Below are positions 5,680 through 11,025 of a stretch of DNA of 11,025 bases, piece by piece (the first letter of the stretch is position 1; every line of letters starts with the position of its first letter). The notes below the pieces were generated by a model that saw only the letters and a program-made list of their open reading frames with translations, was not told the DNA's origin and ran no database searches. A program made the translations under genes and the position numbers. Origin of the DNA: an uncultured Clostridia bacterium (lineage in GTDB: Bacteria > Bacillota > Clostridia > Oscillospirales > Ruminococcaceae); the NCBI GenBank assembly GCA_937907305.1, contig CALERQ010000205.1, positions 1 to 11,025 on the forward strand, read 5' to 3'.

Positions 5680-7023
5680 TTATCGTTTTCCCGGCGGCCG
5701 CTGTATTTTTCGCTCTCTGCTGTCCGGAATGCCCATTTCGGCACGGTATTTAGCTATGGTGCGGCGTCCCATCGTAACGCCTTCCTCCTGCAGCAGCTGC
5801 TGCAGCCGGTTATCACTCATGGGGCAGGCCGGGTTTTCCTCCGCTACCAGTCGTCGCAGCGTTTCGCGCACCAGTTCCCCGGTGGTCTCACCCTGTGCAC
5901 TTTCCACCCGCACCGCGCTAAAGAGCGCCCGAAATGGCACCACAAACAGCGGTCCCTGCAAGTGCTTGTCCTTCAGGGCACGGCTCACCGTGGAGGGACT
6001 CAGCCCCAGCTCCTCCGCTATTTCCACCATGGATAGCGGTACAAGCGGGCCATTGCCTCGCAGGAAGGCCTCCTGCCTGCTCAAAATGCTTTTTGTTATT
6101 TCCAGCAGGGTATCATGCCGCTTTTGCGCCGCCTGCATCATAAATTGCACCCGCCGCAGTTTTTCCGCCATATATTCCTTCAGCGCTTCCTCCTCGGCAG
6201 TGTTTGCCAGCTGCGTATAGTATTCGCTGACACTGTAATTCTGCCGCCATTCATCATGGACCATGATCTCCCATCCCTGTCTCCACCGGATGGACACCTC
6301 CGGGTGGATATAGGCGGTCTGCTCCCGGCCACATCCTTCCATCGGGCGGGGGTTCAGACTCCGTATTTGCTCTGCCGCCTGCTGAGCCAGTGCCGTACTG
6401 ATTCCCAGCTGCCGGGCAAGTCCGCCGATCTTTCCCGCTGCCAGCAGCGGCAGGCCCTCCCGAACGATCCTCTCCGCCACCGGCTCCGCTTTGGGCAGCC
6501 GCCATAGCTGCAGCAGCAAACACTCCTGCAAATCCCGCGCAAATACCCCCGCCGGCTCCAGCCCCTGGCATTCCCGCAACAGTTCGGTGGCACGGTCGGC
6601 TGTCAGGCCATACCGCCGGGCCACCAGTTCCAGCGGCACCGCAAAGCGCCCGTTTTCATCCAGGCATTCCACCATATATTCCACCGCCTGCCATTCACCG
6701 GGCGCATAGTCCCTTGGGTTCAATTGGTTCAGCAATTCCCGCCGCGGATTCTCCTCCATCGCATATTTCCCTGTCTCCAGTAGGGCCTCATCCCGGCTGT
6801 GGGATGCCGTCTGCCCGGATGACCCAAACCGATATTCATTGCCGAAAGGACTGGTCTCCTCCATGACGCAGCCGGTCTGTTCTAGGAACGGATTGTTCTG
6901 GTATTCCTCTTCAAAGCACTGCCGCAGCTCCGTGCTGCTCATCCGCAGCATCTCCAGCGACTGCACCTGGGATGCGGAAAGCACCTGCTTTTGCTGTAAT
7001 ACATGCTTCATCTCCGGCGGCAT
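5680..7023 (-). CDS. rpoN: RNA polymerase sigma-54 factor (RpoN/SigL)
   Basis: Complete sigma-54. The Gln/Leu-rich activator-interacting region I is at the N-terminus (HVLQQKQVLSASQVQSLEML through NNPFLE). The core-binding region is in the middle. The DNA-binding part includes a helix-turn-helix (LSPSTVSRALKDK) and the RpoN box GRRTIAKYRA (about 419-428), which differs from the common ARRTVAKYRE at the first, fifth and last positions. It recruits polymerase to -24/-12 promoters such as 3974-3989. The frame opens at 7029, but AAGGAG (7032-7037) is only two bases from that ATG and eight from the ATG at 7023, so I take 7023 as the start, giving 447 residues. This is slightly shorter than many RpoN proteins. 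It is flanked by terminators and probably has its own promoter. Confidence 0.95.
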   Translation of the reverse strand: MPPEMKHVLQQKQVLSASQVQSLEMLRMSSTELRQCFEEEYQNNPFLEQTGCVMEETSPFGNEYRFGSSGQTASHSRDEALLETGKYAMEENPRRELLNQLNPRDYAPGEWQAVEYMVECLDENGRFAVPLELVARRYGLTADRATELLRECQGLEPAGVFARDLQECLLLQLWRLPKAEPVAERIVREGLPLLAAGKIGGLARQLGISTALAQQAAEQIRSLNPRPMEGCGREQTAYIHPEVSIRWRQGWEIMVHDEWRQNYSVSEYYTQLANTAEEEALKEYMAEKLRRVQFMMQAAQKRHDTLLEITKSILSRQEAFLRGNGPLVPLSMVEIAEELGLSPSTVSRALKDKHLQGPLFVVPFRALFSAVRVESAQGETTGELVRETLRRLVAEENPACPMSDNRLQQLLQEEGVTMGRRTIAKYRAEMGIPDSRERKIQRPPGKR

Positions 7024-7054
7024 TTTCATCTCTCCTTCCCTGGTTTCGGCATTC

Positions 7055-7085
7055 TATATCCCATTCTTACCACACTCACTGTCAA
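7055..7085 (-). promoter_or_regulatory. Possible rpoN promoter
   Basis: A perfect TTGACA lies on the minus strand at 7085-7080, but the best -10 options are GATATA (7060-7055, 19-bp spacer) or TATAGA (7058-7053, 21-bp spacer), both off the ideal spacing. It is the only promoter-like sequence between the spoIIR terminator and rpoN. Confidence 0.3.
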
Positions 7086-7100
7086 AAATCCAGCGCTTTG

Positions 7101-7121
7101 GTTATGATAGAATCTCATAAC
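7101..7121. other. Inverted repeat GTTATGA-N7-TCATAAC
   Basis: Two perfect 7-bp arms (7101-7107, 7115-7121) are separated by 7 bp. It lies just upstream of the TTGACA element of the candidate rpoN promoter and just beyond the spoIIR terminator. It is AT-rich and has no T-run, so an operator is more plausible than a terminator. Confidence 0.35.
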
Positions 7122-7129
7122 AAAGTGAA

Positions 7130-7153
7130 AAGGACGCCCCTAAGAGCGTCCTT
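7130..7153 (-). terminator. Intrinsic terminator of spoIIR
   Basis: AAGGACGC (7130-7137) pairs perfectly with GCGTCCTT (7146-7153) around an 8-nt loop. On the minus strand it ends CCTTTTCACTTTG and begins about 5 nt after the spoIIR stop at 7158. Confidence 0.7.
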
Positions 7154-7157
7154 CTTC

Positions 7158-7742
7158 TTATCTTGCCGCCGCCAGCAGGCGTTCCAGCCACTCCACCAGC
7201 GCAAAGGAAAGCCGATATTCCGGACCCTCCGCCAGCTTTTCTATCTCTGCCAGCTCCGGGCCTTCCGCCGCCGTGCCAATGCACAGCTGCGGGAACAGCA
7301 CACACCACCAGTTATGCCCCTCAGCCGCTCCCAGCTCAATACGCACCGCGTCATAGTACCCCGCCGGCAGAATGGTACCATCATACTCCCGGGTCTCAAA
7401 GTACATATTCACCAGCGCCACCCGCACGGCATCGGTGCTGCCGGCCCGCGCCAGAGTCTCCTCCGCCGCCGCCTTCATTCTGGGCAGCAGTTCCTCCGCC
7501 AGCGCCATCGTTTCCGTTTGGCTCCCGCTTTCCGCAAAGTCCTCCGCCGTTTCCCGCAGGATGGCATCCCGCACCTGCAGCTTCAGTGCCTGGTCTTCCT
7601 CGCTGTCGCTGTTGGCCAGGATGTGCAGCCGCAGCACATTCTCCCGCACCGCCTCACACTCACTATCAAAGCCCACCGCCATGCTGAGGACCACCGCCAG
7701 CAGCAAGCCCAAAATCAGTACTCTGTCCCACTTTTTTGTCAT
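7158..7742 (-). CDS. spoIIR: Stage II sporulation protein R (SpoIIR)
   Basis: A 194-residue secreted sporulation protein. An N-terminal hydrophobic segment (about 8-24, LILGLLLAVVLSMAVGF) acts as signal or anchor. The family's hallmark LRLHILANSDSEEDQALKLQVRDA (about 37-60) and a C-terminal GHNWWCVLFPQLC (about 141-153) are clear. In sporulating Firmicutes SpoIIR is made in the forespore under sigma-F and exported to the intermembrane space, where it triggers SpoIIGA to process pro-sigma-E in the mother cell. The length is close to, slightly below, the Bacillus protein. AAAGGA lies ten bases before the ATG. I could not find a convincing sigma-F promoter in 7743-7832. Its placement between gpmI and rpoN has no evident functional link. 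Confidence 0.93.
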   Translation of the reverse strand: MTKKWDRVLILGLLLAVVLSMAVGFDSECEAVRENVLRLHILANSDSEEDQALKLQVRDAILRETAEDFAESGSQTETMALAEELLPRMKAAAEETLARAGSTDAVRVALVNMYFETREYDGTILPAGYYDAVRIELGAAEGHNWWCVLFPQLCIGTAAEGPELAEIEKLAEGPEYRLSFALVEWLERLLAAAR

Positions 7743-7832
7743 CGGTTTTCCGTCCTTTCCAGGTCAGTTCGTTATCCGGAGTATGGACGGATTTTCCGCT
7801 TCTATTCGCAGTCCGTGCAGAGGGCAGGATCA

Positions 7833-7916
7833 GGCCGCAGGCCGCCCGCCCGAAAGGGCGGGCAAACGGACCTTCGGTCCGTTTCGGCGGCGCTGCGCGC
7901 CGCCGGGCCTGCGGCC
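7833..7916. repeat. Four-way-junction GC-rich element, copy A
   Basis: The closing stem is GGCCGCAGGCC (7833-7843) with 7906-7916, 11 bp and perfect. Inside are three perfect hairpins placed edge to edge: 7844-7851/7856-7863 (8 bp, GAAA loop), 7864-7872/7876-7884 (9 bp, TTC loop) and 7885-7893/7897-7905 (9 bp, TGC loop). Every base outside the loops is paired and no unpaired base remains at the junction. It lies between the gpmI terminator and spoIIR, with no gene. Elements B and C share the plan and the CGCAG/CTGCG core of the closing stem. The fold is palindromic, so it can form on either strand. Confidence 0.85.
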
Positions 7917-7950
7917 CTCCCTCCCCCACCGCAGATCCCCGCCCCCTCTC

Positions 7951-7995
7951 CAAAAAGCTCCCCCACCCTGCGCCAGGCAGAATGGGGGAGCTTTT
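7951..7995 (-). terminator. Intrinsic terminator of the glycolytic cluster after gpmI
   Basis: AAAAGCTCCCCCA (7953-7965) pairs perfectly over 13 bp with 7983-7995. The 17-nt loop contains a small CCTG/CAGG hairpin. On the minus strand the stem ends GAGCTTTTTGG, 13 nt after the gpmI stop. It also has Ts on the plus strand and could act in both directions. Confidence 0.88.
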
Positions 7996-8008
7996 CATTT
8001 TTTATCGC

Positions 8009-9532
8009 TTATTCCAGCATCGAGCGTCCCGTCATCTCCGCGGGCTGGGGCAGACCCAGCGCCGCCAGCATGGTCGGGGCAATGTCCGCCAGCCGGCCGC
8101 CCTCAGGCATCAGCTTTGTCCCCTCCGGGAAGCCCACCGCGATGAACGGCACCGGATTGGTGGTGTGCGCCGTAAAGGGCTTGCCTTCCTCGTCGGTCAT
8201 CCTGTCGGCGTTGCCGTGGTCCGCCGTCACAAAGGCCCGGCCGCCCATCTCCTCAATGGCCGCCAGCATCCGGCCCAGGCAGGTATCCACCGTCTCCACC
8301 GCCTTTACCGCCGCCTCAAAGACCCCAGTATGGCCCACCATGTCGCAGTTGGCGTAGTTCAGGATGATGACATCATACTTGCCGCTCCTGATGCGCTCCA
8401 CCACCTCGTCGGTCACCAGGTAGGCGCTCATCTCAGGTTGCATATCATAGGTCGCCACCTTGGGGCTGGGGATCAGCACCCGGTCCTCACCGGGATAGGG
8501 GGCCTCCACGCCGCCGTTAAAGAAGAAGGTAACATGGGCGTATTTCTCGGTCTCGGCAATGCGCAGCTGGGTCAGCCCCTGCTTGCTGATATACTCCCCG
8601 AAGGTGTTGGTCAGATCCTCAGGCTTATAGGCCACCTCCACATTGGGCATGGTGGCGTCGTACTGGGTCATGCAGATATACACCAGCGGGAAGAAGCCCT
8701 TTTTCCGCTCAAACCCGGCAAAATCGGGGTCCACCAGCGCACGGGTCAGCTCACGCGCCCGGTCGGGACGGAAATTGAAGAAGATCACGCTGTCCCCGCT
8801 GTTGATGGCCGCGTTTTCAGTCACCACCGCCGGCACGGTAAATTCATCGGTCACACCGTTTTTATAGTTTTCCCGCATCATCGCCGCGGGGTCGGGGGCT
8901 TTCACGCCCTCCCCGTTCACAATGGCGTCGTAGGCCTTCACTACCCGCTCCCAGCGGTTATCCCGGTCCATGGCATAGTAGCGGCCGCTCACGGTGGCTA
9001 TTTTGCCCACACCGATCTTATCCAGTTCCGCCTTCAGCTCATCAATATACTCCGCGCCGGAGGTCGGGGGCACATCGCGCCCATCCATAAAGCAGTGGAT
9101 ATATACCTTTTCCACGCCGTTCTTCTTCGCCATCTCTATCAGGCCATAGAGGTGCCGGATATGGCTGTGCACCCCGCCGTCGGAAAGCAACCCCATCAGA
9201 TGCAGCGCGGCGCCCGGCTTTTTGGCGTTTTCCATCGCGTGCACCAGCGCGGGGTTGGTCAGGTACTCCCCCTCCTCAATAGACTTGGTGATGCGGGTCA
9301 GCTCCTGGTAAACGATGCGCCCCGCGCCCATATTGGTGTGGCCCACCTCACTGTTCCCCATCTGTCCGTCCGGCAGGCCCACATCCAGCCCGGAAGCCCC
9401 GATCTGGGTATGGGGACAGGTGGCCCACAGCCGGTCCAGGTTGGGGTGCTTGGCGGCGGCTATGGCGTTGCCCTCGGTCTCTTTCCGCAGGCCAAAACCG
9501 TCCATGATAATAAGTGCCAGTGGTTTTTTCAT
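8009..9532 (-). CDS. gpmI: 2,3-bisphosphoglycerate-independent phosphoglycerate mutase
   Basis: A complete 507-residue iPGM of the alkaline phosphatase superfamily. It interconverts 3- and 2-phosphoglycerate in the cytosol with two Mn2+ ions and a phosphoserine intermediate. Visible active-site landmarks are IIMDGFG (metal Asp11), MGNSEVGHTNMGAG (nucleophile Ser61), DGRDVPPTSG, SGRYYAMDRDNRW, FNFRPDRARE, NYANCDMVGHTG and TADHGNADRM, all intact and in the expected order. It begins 16 nt after the tpiA stop, with AAAGGGGG about eight bases before the ATG, a mediocre ribosome binding site overlapping the end of tpiA. It is last in the pgk-tpiA-gpmI run before a strong terminator; no enolase follows. 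Confidence 0.97.
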   Translation of the reverse strand: MKKPLALIIMDGFGLRKETEGNAIAAAKHPNLDRLWATCPHTQIGASGLDVGLPDGQMGNSEVGHTNMGAGRIVYQELTRITKSIEEGEYLTNPALVHAMENAKKPGAALHLMGLLSDGGVHSHIRHLYGLIEMAKKNGVEKVYIHCFMDGRDVPPTSGAEYIDELKAELDKIGVGKIATVSGRYYAMDRDNRWERVVKAYDAIVNGEGVKAPDPAAMMRENYKNGVTDEFTVPAVVTENAAINSGDSVIFFNFRPDRARELTRALVDPDFAGFERKKGFFPLVYICMTQYDATMPNVEVAYKPEDLTNTFGEYISKQGLTQLRIAETEKYAHVTFFFNGGVEAPYPGEDRVLIPSPKVATYDMQPEMSAYLVTDEVVERIRSGKYDVIILNYANCDMVGHTGVFEAAVKAVETVDTCLGRMLAAIEEMGGRAFVTADHGNADRMTDEEGKPFTAHTTNPVPFIAVGFPEGTKLMPEGGRLADIAPTMLAALGLPQPAEMTGRSMLE

Positions 9533-9548
9533 CGCAGCTTCCCCCTTT

Positions 9549-10316
9549 TTATTTGCTTGCGGCTTCCACTATCGCCGCAAAATCCGGCGCCTTCAGCGAA
9601 GCGCCGCCGATCAGTCCGCCGTCGATATCCGGCTGGGCCAAAAGGCCCGCCGCGTTCTTGGCGTTCATGCTGCCGCCGTACTGGATGGTCGTGGCCTCCG
9701 CCGCTTCCTCTCCATACAGCTTGCCCAGCAGCTCACGGATCATATGGTTGACCTCATTGGCCTGCTCATCGGTCGCCGTCTTGCCGGTACCAATGGCCCA
9801 AACCGGCTCATACGCGATAATGATGTGCCGCAGCTCCTCGGCAGTCACCCCGGCCAGCGCCTTCTTCACCTGAATGGCAATGGTCTCCCCGGTGATGTCC
9901 GCTTCCCGCTGCTCCAGCGTCTCGCCCACGCACAGGATGACCTCCAGACCGCTTTCCAGCGCCGCGCGCACCCGCTTGGCCACCGTCCCATCGGTCTCGC
10001 CGAAGTACTGCCGGCGCTCGCTGTGCCCGATGATGACATACTGCACGCCCAGCTCCTTCAGCATCGGCGCGGAGATCTCCCCGGTGAAGGCCCCGCTTTC
10101 CGCCCAATGACAGTTCTCGGCGCCCACCTTCACATTGCTGCCCTCGGTCAGGGCCAGCGCGGTCTCCAGGTTGGTATACGGCGTGCAGATAACGACCTCA
10201 CAGCCCGCCTCCTTTACCAGCGGCAGCAGCTCGGTAATGAGCGTCTTCGCCTCGGCACGGTTTTTATTCATTTTCCAGTTCCCGGCGATTACCGCCCGGC
10301 GTTTTGCTTTATTCAT
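9549..10316 (-). CDS. tpiA: Triosephosphate isomerase
   Basis: A complete 255-residue TIM-barrel enzyme that interconverts dihydroxyacetone phosphate and glyceraldehyde 3-phosphate. Catalytic residues are all present: Asn13 and Lys15 in AGNWKMN, His98 in IIGHSERR, and Glu170 in AYEPVWAIGTGK. The phosphate-binding YGGSMNAKN and GGLIGGASL segments are near the C-terminus. I chose ATG 10316: AAGGAGG is eight bases upstream, and the in-frame extension to 10481 translates as low-complexity Arg/Pro/Gly from the structured GC-rich element. It sits between pgk (381-bp gap holding two four-way-junction elements) and gpmI (16-nt gap). Confidence 0.97.
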   Translation of the reverse strand: MNKAKRRAVIAGNWKMNKNRAEAKTLITELLPLVKEAGCEVVICTPYTNLETALALTEGSNVKVGAENCHWAESGAFTGEISAPMLKELGVQYVIIGHSERRQYFGETDGTVAKRVRAALESGLEVILCVGETLEQREADITGETIAIQVKKALAGVTAEELRHIIIAYEPVWAIGTGKTATDEQANEVNHMIRELLGKLYGEEAAEATTIQYGGSMNAKNAAGLLAQPDIDGGLIGGASLKAPDFAAIVEAASK

Positions 10317-10383
10317 ATCCTTTTCCTCCTTGGATGGTCTATCTTTCCTTGATTTCTCGGCAGGCCCCAGCCGGGAGCTGGTT

Positions 10384-10468
10384 CCGGGCCGCAGACCCAG
10401 CCGCCCTCCGGGCGGCTTCCGCGGACTTCGTCCGCGGCGGCGGCTCCGCCGCCGGGCCTGCGGCCCGG
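10384..10468. repeat. Four-way-junction GC-rich element, copy B
   Basis: The closing stem 10384-10398 pairs with 10454-10468 over 15 bp with a single A/C mismatch at 10395/10457. The internal hairpins are 10399-10406/10410-10417 (8 bp, TCC loop), 10419-10426/10430-10437 (8 bp, TTC loop) and 10438-10442/10447-10451 (5 bp, extendable by two pairs if the GG at 10436-10437 switches partners). The second arm carries the same GGAC-TTC-GTCC tip as copy C. It lies between pgk and tpiA on the likely operon transcript. Confidence 0.82.
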
Positions 10469-10523
10469 CGCCCTCCGCCAATCTGCGGCCTATCCTCGGC
10501 CAGCCCCTGCAGGATGCCGGCCC

Positions 10524-10603
10524 GGGGCGCAGCCCCCCGCCTTCGGCGGGTCAGCGGACTTCGTCCGCTGCGCGCGTCCTGCGGACGCGCGGGGCTGCGC
10601 CCC
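10524..10603. repeat. Four-way-junction GC-rich element, copy C
   Basis: The closing stem GGGGCGCAGCCCC (10524-10536) pairs perfectly over 13 bp with 10591-10603. The internal hairpins are 10537-10541/10545-10549 (CCGCC-TTC-GGCGG), 10552-10559/10563-10570 (CAGCGGAC-TTC-GTCCGCTG) and 10571-10578/10584-10591 (with a TGC-type loop, 8-9 bp). It follows copy B by 55 bp, in the same plan and arm order. The intervening 10469-10523 holds only short GC-rich inverted repeats and no gene. Confidence 0.82.
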
Positions 10604-10656
10604 GCCGCTCCCGCGTTTTCCCTGGTCCGCGCCCCGCCATTTCCGCCAAAGCCATA

Positions 10657-10685
10657 CGGCCCCGCTTTGCAATAAAACGGGGCCG
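10657..10685 (-). terminator. Hairpin after pgk, possible weak terminator
   Basis: CGGCCCCG (10657-10664) pairs perfectly with CGGGGCCG (10678-10685) across a 13-nt AT-rich loop, 12 nt past the pgk stop. On the minus strand no T-run follows the stem, so full termination is doubtful. It may be an attenuator or an RNA-stabilising 3' hairpin that lets tpiA and gpmI be expressed from the same transcript. Confidence 0.45.
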
Positions 10686-10697
10686 CCTTAGGGTACC

Positions 10698-11025
10698 TTA
10701 TTCTTTATCCCGGATGCAGGCGATGCCGGGCAGCAGAGTCCCCTCCAGATACTCCAGCGAAGCGCCGCCGCCGGTGGAGATGTGGCTCATCTTGTCGCCA
10801 AAGCCCAGCTGCTGTACCGCCGCCGCGCTGTCGCCGCCGCCAATGATGGTGGTCGCGTCAGTCTCGGCCAGCGCCTTGGCCACCGCGATGGTGCCCGCCG
10901 CCAGTACCGGGTTCTCAAAGACGCCCATCGGCCCGTTCCACACCACGGTCTTGGCGTCCTTCACCGCCTCAGCGTACAGCGCGCGGGTCTTGGGACCAAT
11001 ATCCATCCCCATGCGATCAGCAGGG
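10698..11025 (-). CDS. pgk: Phosphoglycerate kinase, C-terminal part (runs off the window)
   Basis: The last ~108 residues of PGK, open through the window edge in frame (PADRMGMDIGPKT...). The ATG at 11012 is internal, not the start. C-domain motifs are complete: MDIGPKT, VVWNGPMGVFE, the GGGDSAAAV nucleotide-binding loop and HISTGGGASLEYLEG near the end. The enzyme makes ATP from 1,3-bisphosphoglycerate in the cytosol. Downstream are a hairpin, two structured GC-rich elements and tpiA on the same strand, so co-transcription is likely but not certain. Confidence 0.96.
   Translation of the reverse strand, partial: PADRMGMDIGPKTRALYAEAVKDAKTVVWNGPMGVFENPVLAAGTIAVAKALAETDATTIIGGGDSAAAVQQLGFGDKMSHISTGGGASLEYLEGTLLPGIACIRDKE

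Noticed and set aside
7743..7832. Sigma-F promoter for spoIIR
   Set aside because: One is expected biologically, but I found no GYATA-like -35 at the right distance from a GG-N2-A -10 block on the minus strand.
7833..7916. tRNA or tmRNA (cloverleaf)
   Set aside because: The arms are all perfect GC stems with 3-4 nt loops, with no anticodon loop, no T-loop sequence and no CCA end.
7736..9751. Very long plus-strand open frame (671 codons) opposite spoIIR and gpmI, and similar long frames at 6972-8357 and 9315-10352
   Set aside because: They lie antisense to clear spoIIR, gpmI and tpiA genes, have His/Arg/Pro-rich compositions typical of GC-rich shadow frames, and have no ribosome binding sites.
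10317..10481. N-terminal extension of tpiA through the GC-rich element
   Set aside because: It translates to low-complexity Arg/Pro/Gly, and the ATG at 10316 has a strong AAGGAGG and matches the family start.
10490..10672. Small minus-strand gene in the pgk-tpiA gap
   Set aside because: The 60-residue translation is Gly/Arg/Ala low complexity across structured element C, with no ribosome binding site.

Overview
The window looks like chromosome from a GC-rich, spore-forming member of the Clostridia. An Oscillospiraceae-type gut anaerobe is my best guess, made on style rather than on a marker gene. The support is a clear spoIIR sporulation gene, strong AGGAGG-type ribosome binding sites throughout, a glycolytic pgk-tpiA-gpmI cluster, and a SigL-type sigma-54 factor with a PAS-AAA+-Fis activator.

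Layout from left to right. Positions 1-47 hold the last codons of an unidentified plus-strand gene. Positions 44-298 carry two diverged copies (about 89% identical) of an 85-bp direct repeat that begins at that gene's stop codon. Positions 321-3902 are a tightly packed four-gene minus-strand operon, transcribed as esterase, catalytically dead esterase paralogue, YhdT-like small membrane protein, sodium:solute symporter, then an intrinsic terminator. Positions 3903-4209 form a regulatory intergenic region. It holds a consensus-perfect sigma-54 (-24/-12) promoter for the operon, phased A-tracts, and a cluster of TTCGCAA/TTGCGAA half-sites that are probable enhancer sites. Positions 4210-5616 encode the divergent sigma-54 activator. 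A shared bidirectional terminator separates it from rpoN (sigma-54), which occupies 5680-7023 on the minus strand. spoIIR follows at 7158-7742, then gpmI, tpiA and the 3' end of pgk, all on the minus strand.

How the genes work together. One complete sigma-54 circuit sits in about 7 kb: the sigma factor, an activator with a PAS sensor, its probable binding sites, one high-quality target promoter and the target operon. The operon appears to import a small anionic compound (SSS plus YhdT, as in the panF/yhdT pairing) and to process an ester inside the cell. The substrate cannot be read from sequence. The pgk-tpiA-gpmI cluster is lower glycolysis and is functionally separate.

The most unusual structures are three intergenic GC-rich elements (7833-7916, 10384-10468, 10524-10603). 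Each folds on paper into a nearly flush four-way junction: a closing stem with an invariant CGCAG/CTGCG core and three tight hairpins. Stem sequences differ between copies but pairing is kept, as expected for a selected or mobile structured element. A second notable point is that the esterase paralogue at 2236-3090 has lost both the nucleophilic Ser and the catalytic His while staying intact and translationally coupled.
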